A DNA stretch of 64,000 nt, taken from NCBI GenBank assembly GCA_963786945.1, contig CAWBAO010000001.1, positions 124,001 through 188,000 of the forward strand. Direction: 5' to 3'. Position 1 is the first letter of the stretch. Every line of letters starts with the position of its first letter. Position numbers and translations under genes: made by a program. This document shows, in pieces, positions 47,140 to 57,700 of the stretch. The stretch is from JADKCZ01 sp963786945 (GTDB lineage: Bacteria; Myxococcota; Myxococcia; Myxococcales; Anaeromyxobacteraceae). The notes under the pieces are model-generated. The model did not search any database and was not told the origin of the DNA. It saw only the letters and a list, made by a program, of their open reading frames with translations.

Positions 47140-48162
47140 TGGAGAGGGTGGTCCAGAAGATCGGGCTCAAGCACGGGTCGGGCGGGCGCGCCATGCGCCA
47201 GCTCATCGAGGAGGTCTTCCTCGAGCTGGCCTCGCCGGTGGACGGCATCGGCCTGGCCGCCCTCGACGACGGCGCCGCGCTGCGCGTCGGCGACCAGTGG
47301 CTGGTGGTGACCACCGACTCGCACGTGGTGCACCCCATCTTCTTCCCGGGCGGCGACATCGGCCGCATCGGCGTCTGCGGCACGGTCAACGACCTGGCCA
47401 TGATGGGCGCCACCGAGCCGCTGGGCCTCACCTGCGCCGTCATCCTCGAGGACGGCTTCCCCCGCGCCGACCTGGAGCGGATCCGCGACTCGATGAAGGC
47501 GGCCGCCGCCGAGGCCGGCGCGCCCTTCGTCACCGGCGACACCAAGGTGGTGGGCAAGGGGCGACTGCGACGGCATCTTCATCAACACCACCGGGGTGGC
47601 GCTGACCCGGCGGGTGGTCACCGACGCCGGGCTGCGCCCCGGCGACCTGCTCATCATCACCGGCCACGTCGGCGACCACGGCATGGCCATCATGTCGAAG
47701 CGCCACGACCTGGGGCTGCAGGGCGACCTGCGCTCCGACGTGGCCCCCGTCAACGGCCTGGTCCGCGCCGCGCTGGCGGCCGGCGGCGACGACGTGGTGG
47801 CCATGAAGGACCCGACCCGCGGCGGCGTGGCCGCCACGCTCCACGAGATGGCCGCCAAGGGGAGGGTGGGCGTGATCATCGACGAGCCCTCGGTCCCGGT
47901 GCGCGACGAGGTGCGGGCCGCCGGCGACATGCTGGGCATCGACCCCCTGCTGGTGGCCAACGAGGGCAAGGCCGTCATCGGCGTGCGGGCGGCCTCGGCC
48001 GAGCGGGTGCTGGCGGCCCTGCGGGCCCACCCGCTGGGGCGCGACGCGGCCATCTTCGCCCGCGCCATCGCCGAGCGGCCCGGCTCGGTCATCCTCGACA
48101 CCGGCCTCGGCAAGCGGCTCCTCGCCGAGCCCGAGGGCGAGCTGCTCCCGCGGATCTGCTGA
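47139..48162 (+). pseudogene. hypE: hydrogenase expression/formation protein HypE (one frameshift)
   Basis: HypE dehydrates the carbamoyl group on its C-terminal cysteine to make the cyanide ligand, working with HypF. Frame one gives IGLKHGSGGRAMRQL, ALDDGAALRVGDQWLVVTTDSH and VTGDTKVVGKG; the next frame continues ALTRRVVTDAGLRPGD and DPTRGGVAATLHEMA and ends PRIC with the needed terminal Cys. The break is one extra C near 47562 (GGGG-C-GACTGC); removing it restores GKGDCDGIF and about 340 residues. Both catalytic ends are intact, so the break is probably not biological. Confidence 0.87.
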
Positions 48163-48175
48163 TGGAGGCGGGCTG

Positions 48176-48521
48176 ATGCACGAGTACTCGCTGGTCGAGG
48201 CGCTCCTCTCCCGCGTCGAGGCCGAGGCCCGGCGGCGCGGGGCGCTCAAGGTCCACGGCCTCTCGGTCCGGGTGGGCGAGCTGGCCGGCGTCGACGCCGG
48301 CGCTGTTCCAGACCGCCTGCGACACCTTCCGCGCCGGCACCCTCTGCGCCGAGACCCCGCTCACCCTGACGCCGGTGGCGGCCAGCTGGTCCTGCCCGGC
48401 CTGCCGGGCCGCCATCCCGCGCGGGGCCGCGCTCCGCTGCCCCGACTGCGGCCAGCCCGCCCGGCTCGACGAGGGCGGCGACGCCCTGACCCTCGAACGC
48501 ATCGAACTGGAGGTCCCCTGA
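48176..48521 (+). pseudogene. hypA: nickel insertion protein HypA (one frameshift)
   Basis: HypA delivers nickel to HybC with HypB. MHEYSLVEALL holds the N-terminal nickel-binding His2. After ELAGVDAG the sense moves to the next frame: FQTACDTFRAGTLCAETPL, then the zinc-site cysteines CPAC and CPDC. One extra C at 48301 is responsible; without it the protein is about 114 residues, as usual. GATGGAGGCGGGCTG precedes the ATG with GGAGG as ribosome binding site. Its TGA overlaps the hypB ATG. Confidence 0.86.
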
Positions 48522-49267
48522 TGTGCACGACCTGTGGTTGCGGTGACACCGCGCTGGTCCCGGTGGAGCTGCACGAGAAGATCCTGGCCGGCAACGACCG
48601 CGCCGCGCGCCACAACCGCGAGCACTTCCTCGAGGCCGGCGTGCTGGCCCTCAACCTGATGGGCTCGCCCGGCTCCGGCAAGACCGCCGTGCTCGAGGCC
48701 ACCGCCCGCGCCGCCGCCGCCAGGGGCTGGCGGCTCGGCGCCGTCTCGGCCGACCTCGCCACCGACAACGACGCGGTGCGGCTGCAGGCGGCCGGCATCC
48801 CCTCGCGGGCCATCACCACCGGCCAGGCCTGCCACCTCGACGCCGAGCTGGTCCACCGCTCGCTCCACGACGTCCCCTGGCGGCAGACCGACGTCTTCTT
48901 CATCGAGAACGTCGGCAACCTGGTCTGCCCGGCCATCTACGACCTCGGCCAGGCCGCCAACGTGGTGGTGCTCTCGGTCACCGAGGGCGAGGACAAGCCG
49001 CTCAAGTACCCGACCATGTTCCTGGCGGCCGACCTGGTGCTGGTGTCGAAGTGCGACCTCCTCCCGCACCTCGACTTCGACATGGCCCGGCTGGACGAGG
49101 CCCTGGCGCGGGTCATGCCCAGGCCCCGGGTGCTCAAGCTCTCCGCCCGCACCGGCGAGGGGCTCGACGGGTGGGTGGCGTGGCTGGAGCAGCGGCGGCT
49201 GGAGCACGGCCTGGTCGGCCGGGTGGCCGGGCTGGCGGCCCACACCCACGCGCCGGCCCGGCCGTAG
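48521..49267 (+). CDS. hypB: hydrogenase nickel incorporation GTPase HypB
   Basis: A 248-residue GTPase that drives nickel insertion. The N-terminal MCTTCGCGD holds the C-x-x-C-G-C high-affinity nickel motif. There is no histidine-rich stretch, so it probably does not store nickel. The G1 motif is GSPGSGKT near residue 47, with later ENVGNLVCPA (metal-site Cys), SVTEGEDKPLKYP and LVSKCDLLPH (NKxD-like, S-K-C-D). ATG overlaps the hypA stop (TGATG). It is the last gene of the cluster, and the only hyp gene other than hypC with an undisturbed body. Confidence 0.92.
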   Translation: MCTTCGCGDTALVPVELHEKILAGNDRAARHNREHFLEAGVLALNLMGSPGSGKTAVLEATARAAAARGWRLGAVSADLATDNDAVRLQAAGIPSRAITTGQACHLDAELVHRSLHDVPWRQTDVFFIENVGNLVCPAIYDLGQAANVVVLSVTEGEDKPLKYPTMFLAADLVLVSKCDLLPHLDFDMARLDEALARVMPRPRVLKLSARTGEGLDGWVAWLEQRRLEHGLVGRVAGLAAHTHAPARP

Positions 49268-49268
49268 C

Positions 49269-49327
49269 GCGCGTCCCATGGCCCCCGGCCTGCTGCGGCG
49301 AGCGATGCCGGGCGCGGCGGGACGCGC
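49269..49327. terminator. hairpin at the end of the hyp operon, shared with the convergent regulator gene
   Basis: GCGCGTCCC (49269-49277) pairs with GGGACGCGC (49319-49327); inside, CCCGGC pairs with GCCGGG. It fills the 71-nt gap between hypB and the convergent MerR-family gene. No T-tract is seen on either strand. Confidence 0.45.
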
Positions 49328-49338
49328 CCCTGCCGCGC

Positions 49339-50241
49339 CTACGCGGTGAGCCGGGACAGCGCCTGCTCGTAGGCGTCGAAGTCGGCGAAGACCTCGACAC
49401 CGGCCGCCGTGAGCGTGGCGCGGGCCGCCTCGGCGCCGGCGCCGCCGACCCAGCAGGCCGTCCCGTCCGGCAGGGCCCTGGCCAGCTCGGCGATGGCCTC
49501 GGGCACCCGGCCGTGCTCGCCGGAGTAGGCCACGGAGAGGACCACCGCCCGGGGGTGGAGCCTGCGGGCGGCCGCCGCCAGCTCGCGGGGAGGCAGCCCG
49601 GGGCCGAAGTAGAAGGAGGCGGCACCGGCCCCGGTCGCCAGCATCGACGCCACCAGCGCCCCCAGCTCGTGCAGCTCGCCCTCCGGCGTGGCGAACAGCA
49701 GGCGCGGCGCCCCGGCCGGCGGCTCGCGGAGCCGGGCCAGCGCGCCCACCAGGCTGCGGATCTCGGCGGTGACGAGGTGCTCCTGGCCGACGGTGAGCCG
49801 CCCCTCGTGCCAGGCCTCGCCGACGGCGCGCATCAGCGGCAGCGCCACCTCGAGCGCCAGCTGGCGCGGGGTCAGCATGACCGCCAGGCGGTTGAGCTCG
49901 CGGCGCAGCGCCTCGAGATCGAGCCGCTCCGCCGCGGCCACCAGGTCGTCGATGGCGACGGGGATGGCCAGCGACGCGCCCCCCGCCGCGGACGCCGGGC
50001 GGCCCACCAGCGCCCGCAGCTCCTCGACGCCGAGGTGGGCGACCCGGCCGATGGCGTGGCCCCGCTCCACGGCGCGGCGCAGCAGCGTGAGCCGCTCCAC
50101 GTCGGCCTCGGAGTAGACCCGGCCCCGCTCGTCACGTCCCGGCTCGACCACGCGGTAGCGCCGCTCCCAGGCCCGCAGGGTGTCGACCGAGATGCCGGTC
50201 AGCTTGGCGACGGCGCGGATGGGATAGGTGAGCGGCCTCAT
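49339..50241 (-). CDS. MerR-family regulator with B12-binding domain (CarH/LitR-like)
   Basis: A 300-residue regulator. Residues 5-70 are a MerR helix-turn-helix (YPIRAVAKLTGISVDTLRAWERR, then GRVYSEADVERLTLL). Residues about 95-175 fit the cap helical domain (B12-binding 2) and 180-300 the cobalamin-binding fold. The cobalamin His is present in GELHELGA, where E-x-H-x-x-G replaces D-x-H-x-x-G. The cap has GEAWHEGRLTVGQEHLVT, with W and the E-H pair seen in CarH-type photoreceptors. It could sense light through adenosyl-B12 or cobalamin itself. ATG 50241 is the family N-terminus. Targets are unknown. Confidence 0.85.
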   Translation of the reverse strand: MRPLTYPIRAVAKLTGISVDTLRAWERRYRVVEPGRDERGRVYSEADVERLTLLRRAVERGHAIGRVAHLGVEELRALVGRPASAAGGASLAIPVAIDDLVAAAERLDLEALRRELNRLAVMLTPRQLALEVALPLMRAVGEAWHEGRLTVGQEHLVTAEIRSLVGALARLREPPAGAPRLLFATPEGELHELGALVASMLATGAGAASFYFGPGLPPRELAAAARRLHPRAVVLSVAYSGEHGRVPEAIAELARALPDGTACWVGGAGAEAARATLTAAGVEVFADFDAYEQALSRLTA

Positions 50242-50396
50242 GTGGGCTCCGGCTGCCGGCGACGTCCAGGGCTTGACCGGAATATGTCCCCGCCTCGTCC
50301 ATGCCGCAACTGCCCCTGCTCCTGACCCAGGGCCGTTTCGTGGCACGGGACGACCCATCACCCCGACGGGGGTGGGGCGGGCCGGCCCGCGAGCGA

Positions 50397-51584
50397 TCAG
50401 CGGCCGCCCGGCACCGGGATCGGCACCAGGTCCCCGGCATCCGGCATCACCACCACCCGCGCCCGGCCGCCGACCAGCCGAGCCGCCTCGGCCACCGCCG
50501 CGTCGAGCGACGGCGCCGGCCGCGCGAAGGTGGGCCGCACCGCGGCCTCGTCGAGCCCCGAGACCAGGAGCAGCGTGTGGCGCCCGGGCAGGTACCTGCC
50601 CGCAGCCCGCGCCACGGCGGCCTCGCCCACGGCCTCGAGCGGCCCGGTCCCCTCGCGGCACTCGGCCACCAGGATCACCACGCCCCCGTCCTGCAGCAGC
50701 AGCCCGGCCGGCGCCAGCAGCCGCGTCGCCCGCTCCAGGCTCGCGGTGACGGGCAGCGGCGCCGACACCACCACCACCGGCGCCCGGGCGGCCCGCACCT
50801 CGACCCAGCGCTTGAGGCGGCGGATCCCGGCGCGGTGGGCCAGCACGATGTCCCCGGCCACCGCCCCGGTGATGACGCCGCCCGCCGCCACCACGTCGAG
50901 CATGAAGGTGTCCCGCCCCAGCCGGCGCGCCGCCTCCTCGAGGTCCTCTCGGCAGGGGTTCAGGTCGGCGCGACCCAGCGCGCTGGCCGGATCGGCCTGG
51001 AGCAGGCGGTGCTGCCCGACGTCGGCCTCCGCCCCCAGCCCCGGGAAGATCCCCGTGGTCCCCCCGCCGTAGCCGGCGAAGGGGTGCGGCCCGATGCGCC
51101 CGGTGGTGACGATCAGGTCGGCCTCGGCCAGGCAGCGGCCGACCCGCAGCCGCGTGCCGCGCGAGGTCCGCCCCACCTCCACCAGCTGGGCCTCGTCCCG
51201 CGCGTCGTGGTTGACCACCCGGTGGCGCCGCAGCAGCCCGGCCGGCAGCCCGAGCCGCTCCACCGGCCCGGGCCGGCGCGTGCCGTTGGCCACCGCCAGC
51301 GTGACCTGGTCGTCGGGGAGCGCGCCCAGCTCGGCCCGCACCGCCTCGAACAGCTCGGCGCGCGGCAGGTCGCGAGAGGCGTCGGGGACGATCACCACCG
51401 CCCGGGTCCGCGCCGTCGCCACCTCGCGCAGCGGCCGGGTCCCGATGGGCTGCGCCAGGGCCTCCGCCAGCGCGCGCCGCAGGTCGGGCACCGGCGGGGG
51501 CGCCGGCGGCCACAGCACCTCGGCCTCGAGCCCCGCCGGCAGCCGGAGCGGGAGCGGTCGCGCCCCGTACCCCAGCTCGATCAC
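50397..51584 (-). CDS. LarA-like nickel-pincer racemase family protein (DUF2088)
   Basis: A 395-residue protein of the LarA family, lactate racemase and related 2-hydroxy-acid racemases or epimerases with a nickel pincer nucleotide cofactor. Visible: VIVPDASRDLPRAEL, LAVANGTRRP, VVNHDARDEAQL and TTGRIGPHPFAGYGGGTTGIFPGL, the last equal to the family G-x-I-x-P-H-x-F-A-G-x-x-G-G motif with a catalytic His. LarB, LarC and LarE are not in the window. GTG 51584 overlaps the acyltransferase end by 4 nt (GTGA). Substrate unknown; family call is good. Confidence 0.82.
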   Translation of the reverse strand: MIELGYGARPLPLRLPAGLEAEVLWPPAPPPVPDLRRALAEALAQPIGTRPLREVATARTRAVVIVPDASRDLPRAELFEAVRAELGALPDDQVTLAVANGTRRPGPVERLGLPAGLLRRHRVVNHDARDEAQLVEVGRTSRGTRLRVGRCLAEADLIVTTGRIGPHPFAGYGGGTTGIFPGLGAEADVGQHRLLQADPASALGRADLNPCREDLEEAARRLGRDTFMLDVVAAGGVITGAVAGDIVLAHRAGIRRLKRWVEVRAARAPVVVVSAPLPVTASLERATRLLAPAGLLLQDGGVVILVAECREGTGPLEAVGEAAVARAAGRYLPGRHTLLLVSGLDEAAVRPTFARPAPSLDAAVAEAARLVGGRARVVVMPDAGDLVPIPVPGGR

Positions 51585-52337
51585 CCGCCCTCCGCCTCCA
51601 CCGGCGCGGGCGCCACCAGCTCCGGCGGCAGGGCGGCCACGAAGGCGGCGCGCACCTGGTTGCGCAGGGCGCCGGCGTCGGCCTGGGTCAGCCCCGCCGT
51701 CGGCACCGGGGCGAGGATGCCGGGCCACCGCGTCGCAGGGTCCCACCGTGGTCCCGCCCTTCTGGAACCCCTCGGCCGTGCCGGTGATCACCACCGGCAG
51801 CACCGGCACGCCGCACTCGATGGCCAGGCGGAAGGCCCCCTTCTTGAACGGAAGGAGCCGCGCATCCTTCGAGCGGGTCCCCTCCGGGAAGATCATCACG
51901 TTCATGCCGCGCTGCAGGTAGGCCCTGGCCCTGGTGACGGCCTCGCCGCCGCTCTCCGGGTCGCCGCGCCGCACCGCCATGTCGCCGGTGAGGCGCAGCA
52001 TCCAGCCGATCCAGGGGATCCTGAAGAGCTCCTCCTTGATCACCCACTTCATCTCGCGGGGCAGCCTGCAGAGCAGCACGATGTCGAGCATCGACTGGTG
52101 GTTGGCCACCACCACGAAGGGCCCGCCCCCGGCCGGCCACGCCCCCTCCAGCCGGAACTTCCAGGGAGGATAGGTGCGGCTGAGCAGGAGCCCGACGAAG
52201 CGCAGGAACTTCCCCGGGATCACCACGTTGCGATCGAAGGGGCGCGTCACCACCCAGAGCACGAACTGGATGGGCAGGCCGACCAGGACGATGAGGAGCG
52301 CCTCGGCCCAGCCCAGGTACTCGATGACCTTGCGCAC
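51581..52337 (-). pseudogene. 1-acylglycerol-3-phosphate acyltransferase-like (PlsC family; one frameshift)
   Basis: A membrane acyltransferase of about 250 residues with an N-terminal helix (about 10-30). Its PlsC motifs are NHQSMLD (H-x4-D), RIPWIGWMLR, FPEGTRSKD and VPVLPVVITGT. Near 51728 an extra base moves the sense to another frame: after VGPCDA it continues WPGILAPVPTAGL and ends PVEAEGG with TGA overlapping the next GTG. As written, the first frame instead runs through into the LarA-like gene in one frame, an artificial fusion. GTG 52337 is the start, 6 nt after a TAAGTT box. Role: phospholipid synthesis. Confidence 0.78.
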
Positions 52338-52343
52338 GCCCCC

Positions 52344-52349
52344 AACTTA
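52344..52349 (-). promoter_or_regulatory. -10-like box TAAGTT, 6 nt before the PlsC-like GTG start
   Basis: Minus-strand TAAGTT, then GGGGGC, then GTG 52337. The box lies at the very 3' end of the upstream amidase gene (stop at 52347-52349), so the acyltransferase has its own likely leaderless promoter. Confidence 0.42.
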
Positions 52350-53762
52350 CAGCGGCGGCCGGGCCAGGTGGAAGTCGGTTTGGCGCTGGAACCAGGCCCC
52401 GGCCGAGAGCAGGCGCGCCTCGGACAGCGGCGGGCCCACCAGCTGCAGCGACACCGGCAGCCCGTCGACGAAGCCCATGGGGAGCGCCAGCGCCGGCAGG
52501 CCGCAGAGGTTCCCGGCGGCGCCCAGCGGATCCGGGAAGTCGAGCGCGGCGTCGAAGTTCTCCTCCACCCGCGGCGGCGCCACCGGCAGGTTGGGCGCCA
52601 GCACCAGGTCGTACCGCTCGAAGAAGCGGGCCATGGCCCGCTGGCCCTCCCCGCGCAGGCGCATGGCGCGCACGTAGTCCGCCGAGGTGGCGCGCGGCAG
52701 GTAGTCCTGCGGCGAGCGGGTCCGGTGGGAGGCGTCGGCCAGCTCGCGGGTCCGCCCGCTCCGGATCAGCTCCTCGAAGACGCTGGCCGCCTCGGCCTCG
52801 AGGAAGACCTGGGTGATGGGCTCCCAGGGCAGGTCGGGCAGCGCCGCCGGCTCGAGCAGCGCACCGCCCTCGCGCCACAGCGCCCCGGCCCGCTCGAACG
52901 CCTCCACCGCCCCCGGCGAGCGCGCCGCCGGCGGCATCCGCTCGAAGCCCAGCACCGCCACCCGAAGCCCCGGGGTCAGCTCGGCCCGCACCCTGGGCAG
53001 GCCTGGCGGCGCCTGGATCGAGGAGGGATCGCGCGCGTCCTCCCCGGCCAGCGCGGTGAGGACCAGGGCGACGTCGAGCGCGCTCCGCGCCATCGGCCCG
53101 AGCTTGTCGAGCGTGAAGGAGAGCGGCATGGCGCCGTGGCGCGAGAGCACGCCGTAGGTGGGGCGCAGGCCGGTGACGCCGCAGAAGGCGGCCGGGCAGG
53201 TGATCGAGCCCCAGGTCTCCGAGCCGATGGCGAACGGCACCAGCCCGGCCGCCACCGCCGCGGCCGGGCCGGACGAGGAGCCGCCGGCCCAGCGCGCCAG
53301 ATCCCACGGCGTGCGGCACGGGCCGGTGAGCGAGGCCTCGCCGGTGTGGTAGCCGAGCCCGCCCGCCAGCTCGATCATGGAGAGCTTGGCGCAGAGGATG
53401 GCGCCGGCGGCGTCGAGCCGCGACACCACGGTGGCGTCCTCGGTGGGGACCCGGTCCGCGAAGGGCCGGGCGCCCCAGGTGGTGGCGATCCCCCGGGTGT
53501 CGAGCAGGTCCTTGAGGCCGTAAGGGATGCCGTGCAGCGGCCCGCGCCAGGCACCCCGGGCCAGCTCCGCCTCGGCGGCCCGCGCCTGGTCCAGCGCCCG
53601 CTCGGCGGTCAGCGTGGCCACCGCGCCGAGCCGCGGTCCGAGCCGCTGCAGCCGGGCCAGGCAGCTCTCGGTGAGCGCCACCGGCGACAGCTGGCGCGCC
53701 CGGAGCTGCTCGGAGAGCGCGGCCACCCCGGAGAAGAGCACGTCGTCGGGGAGCAGGCTCAC
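52347..53762 (-). CDS. amidase (amidase signature family)
   Basis: A 471-residue serine amidase. The Ser-cisSer-Lys triad is readable: Lys in LHGIPYGLKDLLDT near residue 75, and the two Ser in WAGGSSSGPAAAVAAG near 150, ahead of SETWGSITCPAAFCGVTGLRPT. It hydrolyses an amide bond of unknown substrate. GTG 53762 has GGGAGG 5 nt upstream and overlaps the stop of a Tat-type leader frame (GTGA). The mature enzyme may be exported if leader and body are in truth one protein (see the leader entry). The open frame continues further upstream but without protein character. Confidence 0.88.
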   Translation of the reverse strand: MSLLPDDVLFSGVAALSEQLRARQLSPVALTESCLARLQRLGPRLGAVATLTAERALDQARAAEAELARGAWRGPLHGIPYGLKDLLDTRGIATTWGARPFADRVPTEDATVVSRLDAAGAILCAKLSMIELAGGLGYHTGEASLTGPCRTPWDLARWAGGSSSGPAAAVAAGLVPFAIGSETWGSITCPAAFCGVTGLRPTYGVLSRHGAMPLSFTLDKLGPMARSALDVALVLTALAGEDARDPSSIQAPPGLPRVRAELTPGLRVAVLGFERMPPAARSPGAVEAFERAGALWREGGALLEPAALPDLPWEPITQVFLEAEAASVFEELIRSGRTRELADASHRTRSPQDYLPRATSADYVRAMRLRGEGQRAMARFFERYDLVLAPNLPVAPPRVEENFDAALDFPDPLGAAGNLCGLPALALPMGFVDGLPVSLQLVGPPLSEARLLSAGAWFQRQTDFHLARPPL

Positions 53763-53989
53763 CCGCACCTCCCGCGACCGCCCAGGACCCGGAAGACCAG
53801 GGCCGGCTCGACCGAGGGTGGGAGCGGCACGGCGCGCAGCAGCGCCAGCGGGTCCCCGGCGGCGGTGGAGGGACCGGCCGCCGGCTCGGCGGGCGGGCCG
53901 ACGCGCAGCGTGGCGCAGCCGGCGGCGGCCAGCGGGGCGACGGCGGCCAGGCGGAGGAAGTCGCGGCGCGACGACGGGGCTGCGGGCAT
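53759..53989 (-). CDS. Tat lipoprotein-type leader, probably the N-terminus of the amidase
   Basis: A 76-codon frame beginning MPAAPSSRRDFLRLAAVAPL with a twin-arginine motif (SRRDFLR) and a lipobox (L-A-A-A-G-C) near residue 25, then about 50 residues without a domain ending PALVFRVLGGRG. A TAnnnT box 6 nt before ATG 53989 supports transcription here. Its TGA overlaps the amidase GTG in another frame. Secreted amidases with such leaders are known, and joining this frame to REVRVSLLPDDVLF needs one indel, so it may be a broken signal peptide; or it may be a real coupled small lipoprotein. Confidence 0.55.
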   Translation of the reverse strand: MPAAPSSRRDFLRLAAVAPLAAAGCATLRVGPPAEPAAGPSTAAGDPLALLRAVPLPPSVEPALVFRVLGGRGRCG

Positions 53990-53995
53990 GCCGGG

Positions 53996-54001
53996 ATGGT
54001 A
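53996..54001 (-). promoter_or_regulatory. -10-like box TACCAT, 6 nt before the amidase-leader ATG
   Basis: Minus-strand GCTACCAT, then CCCGGC, then ATG 53989. The exact 6-nt gap and lack of a ribosome binding site match the other leaderless candidates. Confidence 0.45.
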
Positions 54002-54091
54002 GCGCGCCCGGCAGCGCGGGGAGGGCGAATTGCGGAGGGAGGCCGACGCGAGCCAGGCATGAAGTGGCGTGATCCGGCTGGACCGACCGGG

Positions 54092-54097
54092 TAGGCT
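54092..54097 (+). promoter_or_regulatory. -10-like box TAGGCT, 10 nt before the PAP2 gene ATG
   Basis: GGTAGGCT is followed by GCCGCCCTCC and ATG 54108; no ribosome binding site is present. It faces the amidase-leader promoter across a 118-nt gap. Confidence 0.42.
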
Positions 54098-54107
54098 GCC
54101 GCCCTCC

Positions 54108-54893
54108 ATGGGCACCACGCCGACCAGGCTGGCCGCGGCCGTCCTCCTCGCCTTCCTGGCCGTTCCGGCCGGCGCCGAGGAGCCCTCCGCCATCACCGTG
54201 GACGGGAAGGTGGACGGGGCCGTCACCGGGGCCGCCCTGGCCCTCTGGATCGGCACCGAGCTGGCCAGGGATCGGCTCACGCCGGCCACGTGTCGCTGGT
54301 GCACGCCCCCGCCGCTCGACGCATGGACGCGGGACCAGCTGGCCTGGTCGGACCCCCGGGCCGCCAGGACCGCCAGCGACGTGCTGGTGGTGGGCGTGCC
54401 GGTCGGGCTCGCCGTCTACGACGCCGTGGCGGTGGGTGGTGCCCACGCGGCCGGGCCCGACCTGCTGGTGATGACCGAGTCCATCGCCATCGCGGGCCTG
54501 ATCGGCCAGACCACCAAGTTCATCGTGGCCCGGGAGCGCCCCTCCGCGCTGCACGGCACGCTCCCCGGCGAAGGCGCCGACGACCGGCGCTCCTTCTCCA
54601 GCGGCCACGCCACCATCGCCTTCGCCGCCGCGGCCTCCGCCGGGATGCTGGCGCAGCTTCGCGGCGACGAGCACTGGCCCTGGGTCTACGGCGTGGGCTT
54701 CACGGCGGCCGCCGCGACGGGCTGGCTCCGCATCGCGGCCGACAGGCACTGGCTCACCGACGTCCTGGCGGGAGCCGCCACCGGCACCGCGGTGGGGCTC
54801 ACCGTGCCCTGGCTTCACCGCAGCCACGGCTCGCAGCCTCCGGCGAGCCCCCCGGCGACGCCCAGGTTCCTGACCCTCTCCGGCAGCTTCTAG
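54108..54893 (+). CDS. PAP2 family phosphatase (exported)
   Basis: A 261-residue acid phosphatase of the PAP2 type. Signal peptide at residues 1-22 (RLAAAVLLAFLAVPAGA). The three active-site motifs are K-x6-R-P (KFIVARERP near residue 140), SSGH (FSSGHATIAF near 165, for PSGH) and S/R-x5-H-x3-D (RIAADRHWLTD near 215). It could dephosphorylate undecaprenyl- or lipid phosphates at the outer face of the inner membrane. Helices at about 90-125 and 165-240 fit the family. ATG 54108 is the domain-near start and agrees with the -10-like box. Confidence 0.87.
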   Translation: MGTTPTRLAAAVLLAFLAVPAGAEEPSAITVDGKVDGAVTGAALALWIGTELARDRLTPATCRWCTPPPLDAWTRDQLAWSDPRAARTASDVLVVGVPVGLAVYDAVAVGGAHAAGPDLLVMTESIAIAGLIGQTTKFIVARERPSALHGTLPGEGADDRRSFSSGHATIAFAAAASAGMLAQLRGDEHWPWVYGVGFTAAAATGWLRIAADRHWLTDVLAGAATGTAVGLTVPWLHRSHGSQPPASPPATPRFLTLSGSF

Positions 54894-55184
54894 GTTCCGT
54901 GCGCGCCTGCCGTGTCGCCGCCTTCGCGCTCCTGCGTCCCGCGCGACGCGGCGGCGGGGCGGGCGCGCCGCTGGCGCTGCGCGTCAACCGAGTATGAACC
55001 GGGGATTGGGTGGATCGGTGCTCACGCACCGCGGCCGGGGCGCGGTTTCACCCACCGATGATGTCCATATGTGCAAAAGGCGTGCCTTCGTCCTGTGAAC
55101 GCTTGACAGGCCCTTCCGATGGGGCTCTTCTCCCCGCCCACCAAACACGAGCGAGCCTCCAACCCCACGTCACGAGGACGAGCG
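54894..55184. other. 291-nt gap before the malic enzyme gene
   Basis: No gene is seen. A perfect TTGACA at 55103-55108 could be the -35 of the malic enzyme promoter, with no convincing -10. A small inverted repeat, GCTCACGCACCGCGG beside CCGGGGCGCGGTTTCAC, lies near 55020-55050. The region has an ordinary GC-rich start and a more mixed end. Confidence 0.35.
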
Positions 55185-57500
<2,316 letters not shown>

Positions 57501-57512
57501 GGATCGCCGCGG

Positions 57513-57541
57513 GGCGCGGGGCCCGGTCCGGGCTCTGCGCC
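57513..57541 (+). terminator. 12-bp hairpin after the malic enzyme stop
   Basis: GGCGCGGGGCCC (57513-57524) pairs with GGGCTCTGCGCC (57530-57541), two pairs being G-U, with a 5-nt loop, 12 nt after the stop codon. No T-tract follows. A probable transcript end. Confidence 0.42.
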
Positions 57542-57610
57542 ACGTCAGCAGCCGCGCGGCGGCTCGCCGTCGTCCTTGGCCGCCCCATCACGGGGGCGGT
57601 AGGGGACGCC

Positions 57611-57700
57611 TCAGGTGGGCACGCCCAGCCTGGGCAGCACCCAGGTCTGGAGCACCCACCAGCCGGCCATGAAGAGGACCAGCTGCAGGAAGTCGCTCAT
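57611..57700 (-). CDS. 29-residue single-helix membrane peptide
   Basis: Not a known family to me. ATG 57700 starts MSDFLQLVLFMAGWWVLQ, a hydrophobic, Trp-rich helix of about 18 residues, followed by a short P-R-L-G-V-P-T tail and TGA. The start overlaps the restored DUF302 stop (GGATGA), the coupling seen throughout this window, and the helix is clean. It is too short for routine gene finding. A membrane helper of the DUF302 protein is possible. A chance frame of 30 codons cannot be excluded. Confidence 0.5.
   Translation of the reverse strand: MSDFLQLVLFMAGWWVLQTWVLPRLGVPT

Noticed and set aside
42776..48176. Loss of hydrogenase function by decay of hyp genes
   Set aside because: Every motif on both sides of each break is conserved and structural genes are perfect; decay would also bring substitutions and larger deletions.
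43343..48521. Programmed ribosomal frameshifting in the hyp genes
   Set aside because: Six extra bases in four genes at unrelated sequences, none with slippery heptamers or a common structure; sequence error explains all.
55020..55050. Riboswitch or attenuator before the malic enzyme gene
   Set aside because: Only a short imperfect inverted repeat is present; no known riboswitch core could be matched.
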